A DNA stretch of 11,189 nucleotides, taken from assembly GCA_002428015.1 (NCBI GenBank), contig DIZW01000099.1, positions 1 to 11,189 of the forward strand, read 5' to 3'. The notes under the pieces were generated by a model. It did no database searches and had not been told where the DNA came from. It saw only the letters and a list, made by a program, of their open reading frames with translations. Position 1 is the stretch's first letter; the number at the start of each line of letters is the position of its first letter. Below are positions 1 to 8,800 of this stretch, piece by piece. The DNA is from Oxalobacteraceae bacterium UBA6018 (lineage in GTDB: Bacteria; Pseudomonadota; Gammaproteobacteria; Burkholderiales; Burkholderiaceae_D). A program made the translations under genes and the position numbers.

Positions 1-58
1 GACGGCGCTGGCCGAACGCTTACATGGTATGTGCAGATACTGGCTGAGCTCGTGTCTG

Positions 59-86
59 AATGCCGCCTCCGACCCCGTTCGGCATT
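59..86. repeat. Inverted repeat upstream of the AraC-type gene
   Basis: AATGCCG at 59-65 is matched by its reverse complement CGGCATT at 80-86, giving a 7-bp stem with a 14-base loop. It could be the terminator hairpin of a gene lying left of the window, or an operator for the downstream regulator. Only a short weak T/A stretch follows, so a terminator role is uncertain. I see no convincing coding sequence in the first 148 bases. Confidence 0.3.
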
Positions 87-113
87 TCAATTCGGCGGGT
101 TTGCGATGCGGCT

Positions 114-122
114 TGTTATACT
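114..122 (+). promoter_or_regulatory. Extended -10 promoter for the AraC/GyrI regulator
   Basis: The sequence TGTTATACT contains a good sigma70 -10 hexamer (TATACT, 117-122) preceded by the TGn extension. No good -35 lies 16-18 bases upstream, which is typical of extended -10 promoters. Transcription would begin near 129, about 20 bases ahead of the ATG at 149. This argues for the 149 start and against the in-frame ATG at 29, which lies upstream of this promoter. Confidence 0.4.
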
Positions 123-148
123 GCCATTTTTCGACCCGATGCCCAGTT

Positions 149-1075
149 ATGGCTTTTCAAAACAGCCGATCCGAATACGCCGCGCGCATGCATCGCGTTC
201 TGGAGCACATCGACCGCCACCTCGACGAGGCGCTTGATCTCGTCACCCTGGCTGAGGTCGCTCATTTTTCGCCCTATCATTTCCACCGGCTGTTCACCGC
301 TTGGATGGGCGAAACAGTGGGAGAATATATGCGCCGGCGCCGTCTGGAACTGGCCGCGATGCGCCTCACCTCACAGCCCCGTCTCTCGATCCTGCAACTG
401 GCCCTGGCCAGTGGATTCACTTCACCCGAAGCGTTCGCGCGCGCCTTCAGGCAGCGCTTCCAATGTTCGCCCAGCCAATGGCGCACCCGGCAACGTGGCG
501 GTGAACATAGCAATCCTGATCAGGTGAAGCGCAATCCGGATCAGGCGCCGTCCGCGCTGCCAGCCCACACTATGACTTTCCAACCTAAACACGAGGAAGT
601 CATCATGGACGTCAAAATTATCGATCGCCCCGAAGTAACTGTTGCCTACCTGCGCTATCAAGGGCCTTATGGGCCGGGCCTGACCGAATTTTGGACCAAG
701 GTCTACTATCCGTGGGCTAACACTCACGGCTTGCTTAACCGCGCGCGCTATGGCATCAGTCACGACGATCCTGACGTCGTGGCCCCAGAACAATGCCGCT
801 ATGATGCCTGCGTGGAAGTTGACAAAGACTACCAGCCGCAGGGCGGCGCCTTCAAGACGGTGATTCCGGGCGGACGCTATGCCGTGCTCACGTTTGAAGG
901 GCCAATCTACAAGATCGGCGCCGCATGGACTAGTCTCATGCGCGACTGGCTGCCGGGCAGCGGCTTCCAGATCGATGCGCGTCCCTGCTTCGAATACTAT
1001 CCGGCCGACGCAGTCTACGATCCGATTACCTGCGCGCTTCGCTGCGACATCTGCATTCCGGTCGCGCCACTCTAA
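149..1075 (+). CDS. AraC-family transcriptional regulator with GyrI-like effector-binding domain
   Basis: The 308-residue protein has two parts. Residues about 8-110 form an AraC-type DNA-binding domain with two helix-turn-helix units; visible landmarks are LAEVAHFSPYHFHRLF in the first HTH and ASGFTSPEAFARAFRQRF followed by SPSQWR in the second. After a polar linker (about 111-152), residues 153-308 form a GyrI-like/SbmC-type ligand-binding domain beginning MDVKIIDRPEVTVAYLRYQG and containing an IPGGRYAV strand. Proteins of this architecture (the Rob/BmrR-like fold combination) are cytoplasmic one-component regulators that bind small hydrophobic or cationic molecules; the ligand here is unknown. 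The frame is open back to an ATG at 29, but the ATG at 149 fits the domain start and the promoter at 114-122. No clear Shine-Dalgarno precedes it. The gene stands alone; the next 66 bases lead into the jetA remnant. Confidence 0.9.
   Translation: MAFQNSRSEYAARMHRVLEHIDRHLDEALDLVTLAEVAHFSPYHFHRLFTAWMGETVGEYMRRRRLELAAMRLTSQPRLSILQLALASGFTSPEAFARAFRQRFQCSPSQWRTRQRGGEHSNPDQVKRNPDQAPSALPAHTMTFQPKHEEVIMDVKIIDRPEVTVAYLRYQGPYGPGLTEFWTKVYYPWANTHGLLNRARYGISHDDPDVVAPEQCRYDACVEVDKDYQPQGGAFKTVIPGGRYAVLTFEGPIYKIGAAWTSLMRDWLPGSGFQIDARPCFEYYPADAVYDPITCALRCDICIPVAPL
593..607 (+). promoter_or_regulatory. Possible internal ribosome binding site and start for the GyrI-like domain
   Basis: GAGGAAG at 593-599 is a strong Shine-Dalgarno sequence placed five bases ahead of an in-frame ATG at 605-607. 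This is exactly where the effector-binding domain starts. Initiation here would give a free 156-residue GyrI-like protein in addition to the full regulator. The 149 start has no comparable ribosome site. It may instead be a relic of the fusion of two once-separate genes. Usage is inferred, not shown. Confidence 0.4.
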
Positions 1076-1141
1076 AGCCAGGGCGCGGCCTAGTCCGCGT
1101 CAAAGGAAATCGTGCTAAATCCAAACGTGCCGCCGTAATGA

Positions 1142-2619
1142 ATGCTAAAGTATTGCCCCTCTGCGGCACGCTTCCTTAACTACAGTGATTTTCAGCAACT
1201 GACAACGCAGCGCCGAGCGCACCCCGGCTGGCGGTTGCTGGCTGCCGATCACGCACCGATGATCGCCAGTTTTTTGCACGCGGCCTTCATCAAGCCGAAC
1301 GTGCGTTCGATCGGCCGCCAGCAGCTCGCCTCGACGCTGGACGACTTCCTGCACCAGCTGCACGATAGAGCTGGCGAGACCCTGTTTCCTAAGGCCGCCG
1401 GCGCCTACCTCGACGACTGGGGTCCGACGACCGGGCGTGGCTGCGCAAATACTACCCACCCGGAGCGGACGAAGCGCACTACGACATCGCCCCCGCGACC
1501 GAGCAGGCCATCGACTGGCTCAACAAGCTTGGCCAACGCCAGTTCATCGGTACTGAATCGCGCCTGATGACGGTGTTCTCGCTGCTGCGCGATATCGCCG
1601 AAGGCTCCGAACTCGATCCGCGGGCGCGCATCGCCGAGCTCAAACGCCGCAAGGCCGAGATCGACGTCGAGATCGCCGACATCAGCGCCGGGCGTCTTGA
1701 GCTGATGGACCCGACGCAGGTGCGCGAGCGCTTCCTGCAAATGGCCGCCACCGCGCGTGAACTGTTGTCGGACTTTCGCGCTGTGGACAATAACTTCCGC
1801 ACCCTGGACCGTCAGGTGCGCGAACACATCGCGACCTGGGACGGCAGCCAGGGCGAGCTGCTGCAGGCGATCTTCGGCCAGCGCGACATGATCGCCGAGA
1901 CCGACGAGGGCAAGAGCTTCCGCGCGTTCTGGGATCTGCTGATGTCGCCGTCGCGGCAGGACGAACTATCGCGCCTGCTCGACATGGTGCTCAAGCTGGC
2001 GCCGGTGCGCGAGCTGGAGCCCGACAGCCGCCTGCAGCGCATCCATTACGATTGGCTCGAGGCGGGCGAGGTCACGCAGCGCACCGTCGCGCGCCTGTCG
2101 GCCCAACTGCGGCGCTATCTCGACGACCAGGCCTGGCTGGAAAACCGTCGCATCATGCAGCTGATCCGCGATATCGAACAGAAGGCGCTTTCGCTGCGCG
2201 GCCAGGTCGACGAGCGCGCCTTCATGGAGATCGACGAGCCGGCACCGGCCCTGGCGCTGTCGGTGGATCGCATACTCTACAACCCGCCGTTCAAGCCCAA
2301 GATCACCCAGCGCATCATCGATGACGACGGCGTCGCGATCGCCTCGGACGCGCTGTACGAACAGGTATATGTCGACCAGCTGCGGCTGATGTCGAACATC
2401 CGGCGCGCGCTGCAGACGCGCCGCCAGGTGTCGCTGGCCACGCTGGTGCGCGAGCATCCCATCGAGCAGGGACTGGCCGAATTGGCCACCTACTTGAAGT
2501 TGGCCACCCAGGACGTGCACGCGGCCATCGACGACGATCAGTCCGAAACCGTATTCTGGACCGACGAACGCGGCAACGCGCGCCAGGCCACGCTCCCCCT
2601 TATCATCTACGCAGTATGA
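1142..2619 (+). pseudogene. jetA: Wadjet JetA (DUF3375, MukF-like kleisin subunit), frameshifted
   Basis: JetA is the kleisin-like subunit of the Wadjet SMC complex that recognises and disables circular plasmid DNA. The conserved N-terminal part is readable from 1142: WRLLAADHAP, IKPNVRSI, then FPKAAGAYLDDWG. After codon GG at 1421-1422 the family sequence continues one frame over as SDDRAWLRKYYPPGADEAHYD and IDWLNKLGQRQFIGTESRLM, running without a break into the 350-codon stretch from ATG 1567 to the stop at 2617-2619. One missing base near 1421-1423 explains this, and the frame-corrected product of about 492 residues matches the usual JetA length. The 1142 start lacks a visible ribosome site; homology seems to begin about 12 codons later. 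A truncated product from ATG 1567 is conceivable but would lack the N-terminal winged-helix region. The stop overlaps the jetB ATG (ATGA), the normal coupling in this operon. Confidence 0.85.
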
Positions 2620-2978
2620 CCATTCAAGCGACCACCATCGAACCAAACCGCCTGGGGCAGTTGCTCGTCGGCCTGTTCCAGGGCGTGCAGTATCGCGACG
2701 CCGACAGCGCGCTGTGGCAGGCGCTCATGGAGCTGCAGGCCCGCGTGCGCGACTACTGCGCCACCATCGGACTCGAACTGATTCTCGACGAGGCCGAGGG
2801 CTATGCCTACCTGCGCCAGCGTGCCAGCGCGCCGGACGAGCCGGAGCTGCCGCGCCTGGTGCAGCGGCGCCAGCTCAGCTATCCGGTCAGCCTGATCCTC
2901 GCGCTGCTGCGCAAGAAGCTGGCCGAATTCGATGCCACCGGCGGCGAGACGCGGCTGGTGGTGGACCGCGACCAGAAC
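2616..2978 (+). pseudogene. jetB: Wadjet JetB (DUF4194, MukE-like subunit), 3' truncated
   Basis: JetB is the small winged-helix accessory subunit that binds JetA in Wadjet. About 120 codons of typical DUF4194 sequence are present: LGQLLVGLFQGVQYRDADSA near the start, then YAYLRQ and RRQLSYPVSLILALLRKKL followed by GGETRLVVDRDQ. Family members continue for roughly another 90-100 residues; here homology stops at about 2975 and the reading frame runs on as unrelated sequence to a stop at 3078-3080. In another frame, JetC internal sequence begins almost immediately. The end of jetB is therefore deleted. The ATG overlaps the jetA stop by four bases, suggesting translational coupling in the ancestral operon. 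Confidence 0.85.
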
Positions 2979-2983
2979 CGGGC

Positions 2984-4742
2984 GCCGCCGAGGCAAGCAT
3001 CTTCGAAGCCAACCGGCGCGCCATCGACGCCGGCAAGAACGATTGCGCCGCGCGCCGCGACGACTTCCAGAACCGCCTAACCGAGGCCGGCGTGAGCGTG
3101 CGCGAGCTGGGGAGGCAATACAGCGCCATCACGGCGGAGCTGGAGTCCCTGCGCGGACGCCGCTCCAACATCCCGAGCGCGATGCTCGACCTGCGCGACA
3201 CCTTATGCTCGGCCTTGCGTATCGCGCCCGATAGTCTGCCGTTCATCGGCGAATTGATCCAGGTGCGCGACGACGAGCGCGCGTGGGAGGGCGCTGCCGA
3301 ACGGCTGCTGCACAACTTCGGCCTGTCGCTGCTGGTCCCGGAAAACGACTACGGCGCGGTGGCCGACTGGGTCGATGGCACCAACCTGGGCAGCCGGCTG
3401 GTGTACTACCGGGTCCGTGCCCAGGTGGCGCCGGAGCAGCGCAACCTGCATCCGGCAGCGCTGGCACGCAAGTTGGCGATCAAGCCCGACTCGACGTTTT
3501 ACGCGTGGATCGACGCCGAGATCGCGCGCCGGTTCGATCATACCTGCTGCGACACGCTCGACCAGTTCCGCCGCGAGAAGCGCGCCGTCACGCGAAATCG
3601 CCAGATCAAGGCCGGCGGTGAGCGTCACGAAAAAGACGACCACCACCGCCTGGATGACCGCTCGCGCTACGTGCTCGGTTGGTCGAATCAGGCCAAGATC
3701 GCCGCGCTGGCCAAGCAGGAGCGCGACCTCACCACCCGTGTGCAGGCGCATACCGCGCATATCCAGGCCTTGAAGGGTGAAGTAAATGGCCAGAACGCGC
3801 TACTGGGAAGCTGACAGCAGCTGGCCATGTTCGGCGACTTCAATGAGCTGGACTGGAAGCCGCTGCTCGGCACGATCGATGCGCTCGACCGCGAGCGCGA
3901 TGCGCCGGCTGTGTCGTCGGACGTGCTGCGCACCTTGCAGCAGCAATTTTCCGAGCTGAGCGCGGCGCAGGCGGCCACCGCCGAGGAGTTCGACAGTGCG
4001 ATCAGCGGACAGGCGCGGCTGGGCGAAAAGCGCGAGCAGGCCCAGCTCGCGCACGCCGACTGCGCGCTGCTGCTCGAGGCGACGCCCGCCAACGCCCAGG
4101 CGCTCTACTTCCCGCTGCTCGATTCCCTGCGCGCGCAGGCCTTCGGCGCGCAGGCGCTGACGGTGGAATCGTGCGAGAACCGCGAGAAGGATTTGCGCGA
4201 GCTGATCCAGACCAACATCGACGCCGAGGATAAGAAGATCGCCCGCCTGCGCGACGCCATCATCGGTGCCATGCAGGACTACACGCGCGCCTGGCCGCTC
4301 GATGCGCGCGAGGTCGACGTGAGCATCGAGGCCGCCGCCGAGTTCGAGGGCATGCTCAATGTGCTGCAGGCGGATGACCTGCCGCGTTTCGCCGGCCGCT
4401 TCAAGGAGCTCCTGAACGAGAACACGATCCGCCAGATCGCCGGCTTCCAGTCCCAGCTCAAGCGCGAACGCGAGACCATCCGCGAGCGCATCGAGACCAT
4501 CAACGGCTCGCTGCACGCGATCGACTACAACCCGAACCGCTACATCGCGCTCGAGGCCGAGGCTAACCTGGACGCCGACCTGCGCGACTTCCAGCAGGAC
4601 CTGCGCACCTGCACCGAAGGCGCGCTGACCGGCTCGGCCGACGAGGAGTATTCGGAAGCGAAGTTCTTGCAGGTCAAGCGCATCATCGAGCGCTTCCGTG
4701 GGCGCGAAGGCAGCGCCGAGATGGACCGGCGCTGGACGCGCA
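2984..4742 (+). pseudogene. jetC: Wadjet JetC (MukB-like SMC ATPase) internal fragment, both ATPase lobes missing
   Basis: JetC is the SMC motor of Wadjet, normally about 1100 residues with a Walker A lobe at the N terminus and signature plus Walker B at the C terminus. Only about 585 codons from the middle remain. Recognisable pieces are EASIFEANRRAID, the hinge-region block LPFIGELIQVRDDERAWEGA with RLLHNFGLSLLVP and LGSRLVYYRVR, then QIKAGGERHEKDD with RYVLGWSNQAKIAAL, and the descending coiled coil ending IIERFRGREGSAEMDRRWT. No P-loop (GxxGxGKS/T), SGGQ signature or Walker B aspartate can be found in any frame. An in-frame TGA at 3812-3814 splits the fragment; the same frame resumes with MFGDFNELDW from ATG 3827. 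The 5' end is joined to truncated jetB out of frame and the 3' end to truncated jetD. The fragment cannot form an SMC ATPase. Confidence 0.85.
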
Positions 4743-5852
4743 AGAGGCGCTGTTCCCGCTGGTGCTGCCGCTGCGCCAGCCGACCGTGGCCCAGCTGGGC
4801 GAGCGCTTCGGCGAGGTCGCGCGTGGATACGCGACCTGGAGGCGGGCGGTCTGCAGCACGGCTATGAGATCGTTTGGCGCGAGATCAATCACCGTCAGCT
4901 GGGCCGCAACCGGGTGCCGGATAAGGTCGTGCTGGCCAGCGATGCCGATGCCCTGCGCCTGAACGGGCGCCAGCCTGATGCGCGCCGCTTCGACCAGCTG
5001 GCCGGGCTGACCCTGGCGCAGTTCCCGGTGCTGCGCGACTGGCTGGCGCGGCGAGCGCTGGTGCTGCTGGAGCAGACCGCCGCGTGGGAACGCGTGCTGG
5101 CCTGCGTGCACTGGTTCGTGGCGCATCCGCATTCGCAGCGTTATTTGCGCCAGCTCGACATCGTCGGCGTGGATACCAAATTCATCGAAACCCGTAAGGC
5201 CCTGCTGACGGAACTGCTCGACAGCGTGCTGCCGCCCAACGCGGTGGTCGCGGGCGCGCTTGGCGCGCGCCAGTTCGAACAGCGTTACGGACTGCTGGCC
5301 AAGCCGGCCACTGTGCGCTTTCGCATCCTCGACCCGGCTTTTGCGATCGACGGCCTGACCGACCTGAGTGTGCCGGTGGCGCAGTTCGCCCACTTGGCGA
5401 CCGGCGTGGAGCGGGTGTTCGTGACCGAAAACGAGACCAATGGACTAGCCTTTCCCGAGGCGTCGTCCGCACTGGTGATTTTCGGCGGCGGCTATGGCAT
5501 CGAACGGCTCGCCGACATCGGCTGGCTGCGCGAGCGCGCCGTGTTTTACTGGGGCGACATCGATACCCACGGCTTCGCCATCCTGGACCGGCTGCGCGCC
5601 AATTTGCCGCAGGTCCGTTCGCTGCTGATGGATGCGCCGACCCTGCACACGCATCGCCATTTGTGGGGTCAGGCGGACGCAGACAAGCGCTTCCTCGGGC
5701 AGTTGCAGCGCTTGAGCGGCGAGGAAGGCGCGCTGTACTATGCCCTGCGCGACGACGCCTTCGCACCCCGGGTGGGCCTGGAACAGGAGCGCATCGCGTA
5801 TGGCTGGGTGTGCGAGGCGGTATCGCGGAAAAAAAAGCCCCGCTATCGCTAG
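4732..5852 (+). pseudogene. jetD: Wadjet JetD (DUF3322-DUF2220 TOPRIM nuclease), 5' truncated and frameshifted
   Basis: JetD is the TOPRIM-type nuclease that cleaves DNA loaded by JetABC. The first codons (about 20-25 by family comparison) are missing; homology begins LDAQEALFPLVLPLRQP and runs to LGERFGEV near 4817. It then continues one frame over as RAWIRDLEAGGLQHG and the rest of the protein, so one base is missing near 4817-4818. The DUF3322 part holds REINHRQLGRNRVP and DARRFDQL. The DUF2220/TOPRIM part is intact: glutamate motif VFVTENETN (Glu codon 5427-5429), FGGGYG, and YWGDIDTHGFAIL with the two acidic residues encoded at 5556-5558 and 5562-5564. The final residues SRKKKPRYR are encoded by the terminator of the convergent amylase gene and are not typical JetD sequence. 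No start codon with a ribosome site is evident for the truncated frame. Confidence 0.85.
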
Positions 5853-5858
5853 CGGGGC
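5829..5858 (-). terminator. Intrinsic terminator of the amylase gene
   Basis: Read on the minus strand, a perfect 9-bp stem GCCCCGCTA/TAGCGGGGC (5850-5858 with 5837-5845, four-base loop 5846-5849) is followed by eight T residues (5829-5836). It lies 31 bases beyond the stop codon of the minus-strand amylase gene. On the plus strand no T run follows the hairpin, so it is one-directional. The jetD stop codon (5850-5852) sits inside the stem. Confidence 0.9.
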
Positions 5859-5889
5859 AGAAGGGGACGGCCTTGCCTGAAGACGGCGT

Positions 5890-8800
5890 TTAGAACTTGA
5901 AGTTGCCGTCGTTTTTGTCGATCACGCTGGAGCAGCTGGCCGGAGTGGTGTATTCCCGGTTACCCGACGCGGTGCTCTGGTTGCTTTCCCAGGTCGCGCT
6001 CGATCCATTCCATTTCACATACTTGTACTGAATCGCGGTGCTTGACGGAAGGGTGACGGTGCCGCTCCATGGCACGTTGGCGCCGCTACCCTGGATCGTC
6101 AGCCCGAAGCCGCTGGCCGGCGCCCAGTTGCCCAGTACACCTTGATTGCCGACTACGCGCAAGGATTCGCCGACGACCGTGTTCGCGTTCGAGGTGGTGA
6201 ACTTCACCTGGCAGTTGCCGGACGCCGTGGTGGTGACGCTCAAGGCGCTGCTGACGGCCGACAAATTGCCCATCCCGTCATAAGCCTGCACGGCGTAGCT
6301 GTAGCTGGTGCCGGCGGTCAAGCCACTGTCGCTGTAAGACGCCGTGGTGGTGGTGCCGATCTGGGTGCTGTTGCGCAGCACTTTATAGCCGGTCACGCCC
6401 ACGTTGTCGGTCGCCGCGGTCCAGCTCAGGTTGAGCGAGGTCGCGGTCACGCTGTTGCTGCTCAAGCCGGCAGGGGTGGTGGGCGCGGTGGTATCGCCGC
6501 CGGTGCACGGATTGGTGAGGGTGACCACACCGGCATTGATCGCCGAAACACCAGTGCCGAGCGTGTAGTTGGCGCCGCCGTGATTGTCCCAGGTGCCCGA
6601 ACCATTATTGAACGCGGCGGTCAATCCAGTTGCCGCGTCGAGAGCGACCAGCTTGGACATCCAGCCCGTGCATGCCAGCGACATCGGCACGCCCGGCACG
6701 GCGGTCCAGTTTCCGCCCGTCGGCGCGTAATGGATATTGACGGTGCTCCAGTTGGCGGTGTTCTTGTAGTACACCGTGGCCGTGTTGCCGCCAGTCGACA
6801 TCGTGGTCACGCTCTTGGCAGTGCTCGCAGCCGAAGTGTTGCCGACCGCGTCGCGCGCCTTGACGGTGTAGCTGTACGTTGTCGACGGTGTCAGGCCGGA
6901 GTCGCTATAGCTGGTGGCCGCGGTCACGCCCACCTGTACGCCGTTACGCAGCACCAGGTAGTCGCTGACGCCGACGTTGTCGGTCGAGGCGGCCCAGGTG
7001 ATGGTGGTGCCCGTGTCACTGGTGCTTGACGACGCCAGGCTTGCCGGCACGCTCGGCGCCTGGGTATCGATCGCCGCCGGCGTGGTGACGCTGGCCGCGG
7101 TGCTCAGGGCCGAGATGTTCGGCACAGCGTCGAAGGCCTTGACGGCGTAGCTGTACGTGGTCGCGGCCGCGGCCGTGTTGTCGGTGTAGCTGGTGCCGCT
7201 GGCGACGCTGCCGATCTGTACGCCATTGCGGTACACGTAATACCCGGCCACGCCGACGTTGTCGGTCGAGGCGGTCCAGCTCAGGCTGACGGTGTTGGCG
7301 TCGATGGCCTTCGCGGTGACGCCGGCCGGTACGCTCGGCGCGGTGGAGTCGACGTTGCAGGGGTTCGCGTTGAGAGAGACGGTGCCGTTTTCAACGTCGG
7401 AAATGCCGGTGCCAAGCGCGTAGTTCTTGCCGCCATTGTTGTCCCAGGTGCCGCTGCCGTTGTTGAACGCGGCCTGCAATCCGGTCGCGCTGCCCAGGTT
7501 CACCGTCAGCATGCCCCAGCCGCTGCAGGCCGCCGTCATGGCGGTGCCGGGGACCGTGGTCCAGGTGCCGCCGGTCGGCGCGTAGTGCATGTTGGCCATG
7601 GTCCAGCCTGCGCCGAGCTTGTAGTAGACGGTGGCGACATTGCCGGCGGCGGTGGTGACCGAGAGCGCAGCCGAGGCTGCCGACACGTTGCCGGCAGCGT
7701 CTTGCGCCGCGATGGTATAGCTGTATGCCGTCGAGGACGCCAGACCGGTATCGGCGTAGCTGGTGGTGGCGCTGGTACCAACCTGGGCACCGTTACGCTT
7801 GACGAGGTACTGGCTGACGCCGTAGTTGTCGGTCGAGGCTGTCCAGCCCAAAGTCAGCGAGCTCGACGTCACGGCGGACGCGATCGGCTGTCCGGGGGCC
7901 GTTGGCGCGGCAGTGTCCGGCGCCTTGGTCGTAATGCTCACAGCCGTGCCCTGGCTCGACTGGTTGCCGGCGGCGTCATAGGCCAGCACGGTGTAGCTGT
8001 ACGCGGTAGAGGCGGTCAGGCCGCTGTCGGTAAAGCTGTTGGTGACGGTGCTGCCGATCATGACGCCATTGCGATACAAGCGGTAGCCGGCCACGCCGAC
8101 GTTGTCGGTCGAGGCAGTCCAGCTCAAGGCGATCGAGCGATCGGTGACAGTTCCAGCGATGACGGGGCCCGGCGTTGTCGGCGGGGTCGTGTCGATGACC
8201 AGGAAAGGATAGACGCCATTGACGGTGCCGTTGATGTCTTCCACGAAGCCCGAGCCGGTGGTGGTCGCGCTGTAGCGGCCCGCGCCGACGTACACCTGCT
8301 GGATTTCGGTCTTGGTGACGTTGCCCTTGGTATCGGTCAGTTCGATGTAATAGTCCAGCAATTGGTTGCGGTAGTCGGACAGGTACACATAGTAGAGGTC
8401 GCCGATTTCCTGCGCGGGCAGTACGGCCAGGGTGTCGCGGGTGGTCGCGTTCCATCCTACGCCGTTCATGTCGGGTTGCAGGTCGCGCACATTCATGTCG
8501 TAGGCGCGCCAGGCACCCACGTTGGCGGTGTTGATCGACAGGCCAGGCTTGCCGGCGTTCGCCGCCGGGTCATACACCTTGTAGGTATCGTCGCTGGCAT
8601 CGATGTTGTTACTTGCATGAACGCGGACCATCGCCTTGGCGCTGGCAATGCCAGACACGTCGTACGCGTAGGTGTAGAGACCGAAATCATTGCTGTAGTG
8701 CTGGACCGTCCAGCCCTCGGCCTTGGAGGCGTTCACCGAGCCCGGATTGTAGGGGTAGCGCTGGGTCCACCAGGCCGATGGGCCGGTGCGGTCGTTGCTC

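Noticed and set aside
29..148. Upstream extension of the AraC-type gene to ATG 29
   Set aside because: The extra 40 residues are not AraC-like, and the likely promoter (114-122) lies inside this stretch.
1084..1099. CGCGG/CCGCG hairpin after the AraC-type gene
   Set aside because: The stem has only five pairs and no T run follows, so I do not call it a terminator.
2714..2983. Front part of the open frame that runs into the jetC fragment
   Set aside because: This section is an out-of-frame reading of jetB; JetC homology begins only after about 2984.
3020..3050. Possible Walker A motif (IDAGKND) in the jetC fragment
   Set aside because: It lacks the GxxGxGK[ST] pattern and lies in coiled-coil sequence far from where the P-loop should be.
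5890..5960. C-terminal sorting signal (PEP-CTERM or similar) on the amylase
   Set aside because: The protein ends in a normal CBM20 strand (DGNFKF) without a hydrophobic anchor or basic tail.
6142..7029. 295-codon plus-strand open frame
   Set aside because: It mirrors the repeated FnIII/CBM25 coding sequence on the other strand and repeats with it; not a gene.
6380..8130. Five spaced copies of a sequence of about 40 bases, considered as a CRISPR-like array
   Set aside because: The copies encode the same FnIII motif in a single reading frame, have irregular spacing of hundreds of bases and are imperfect.
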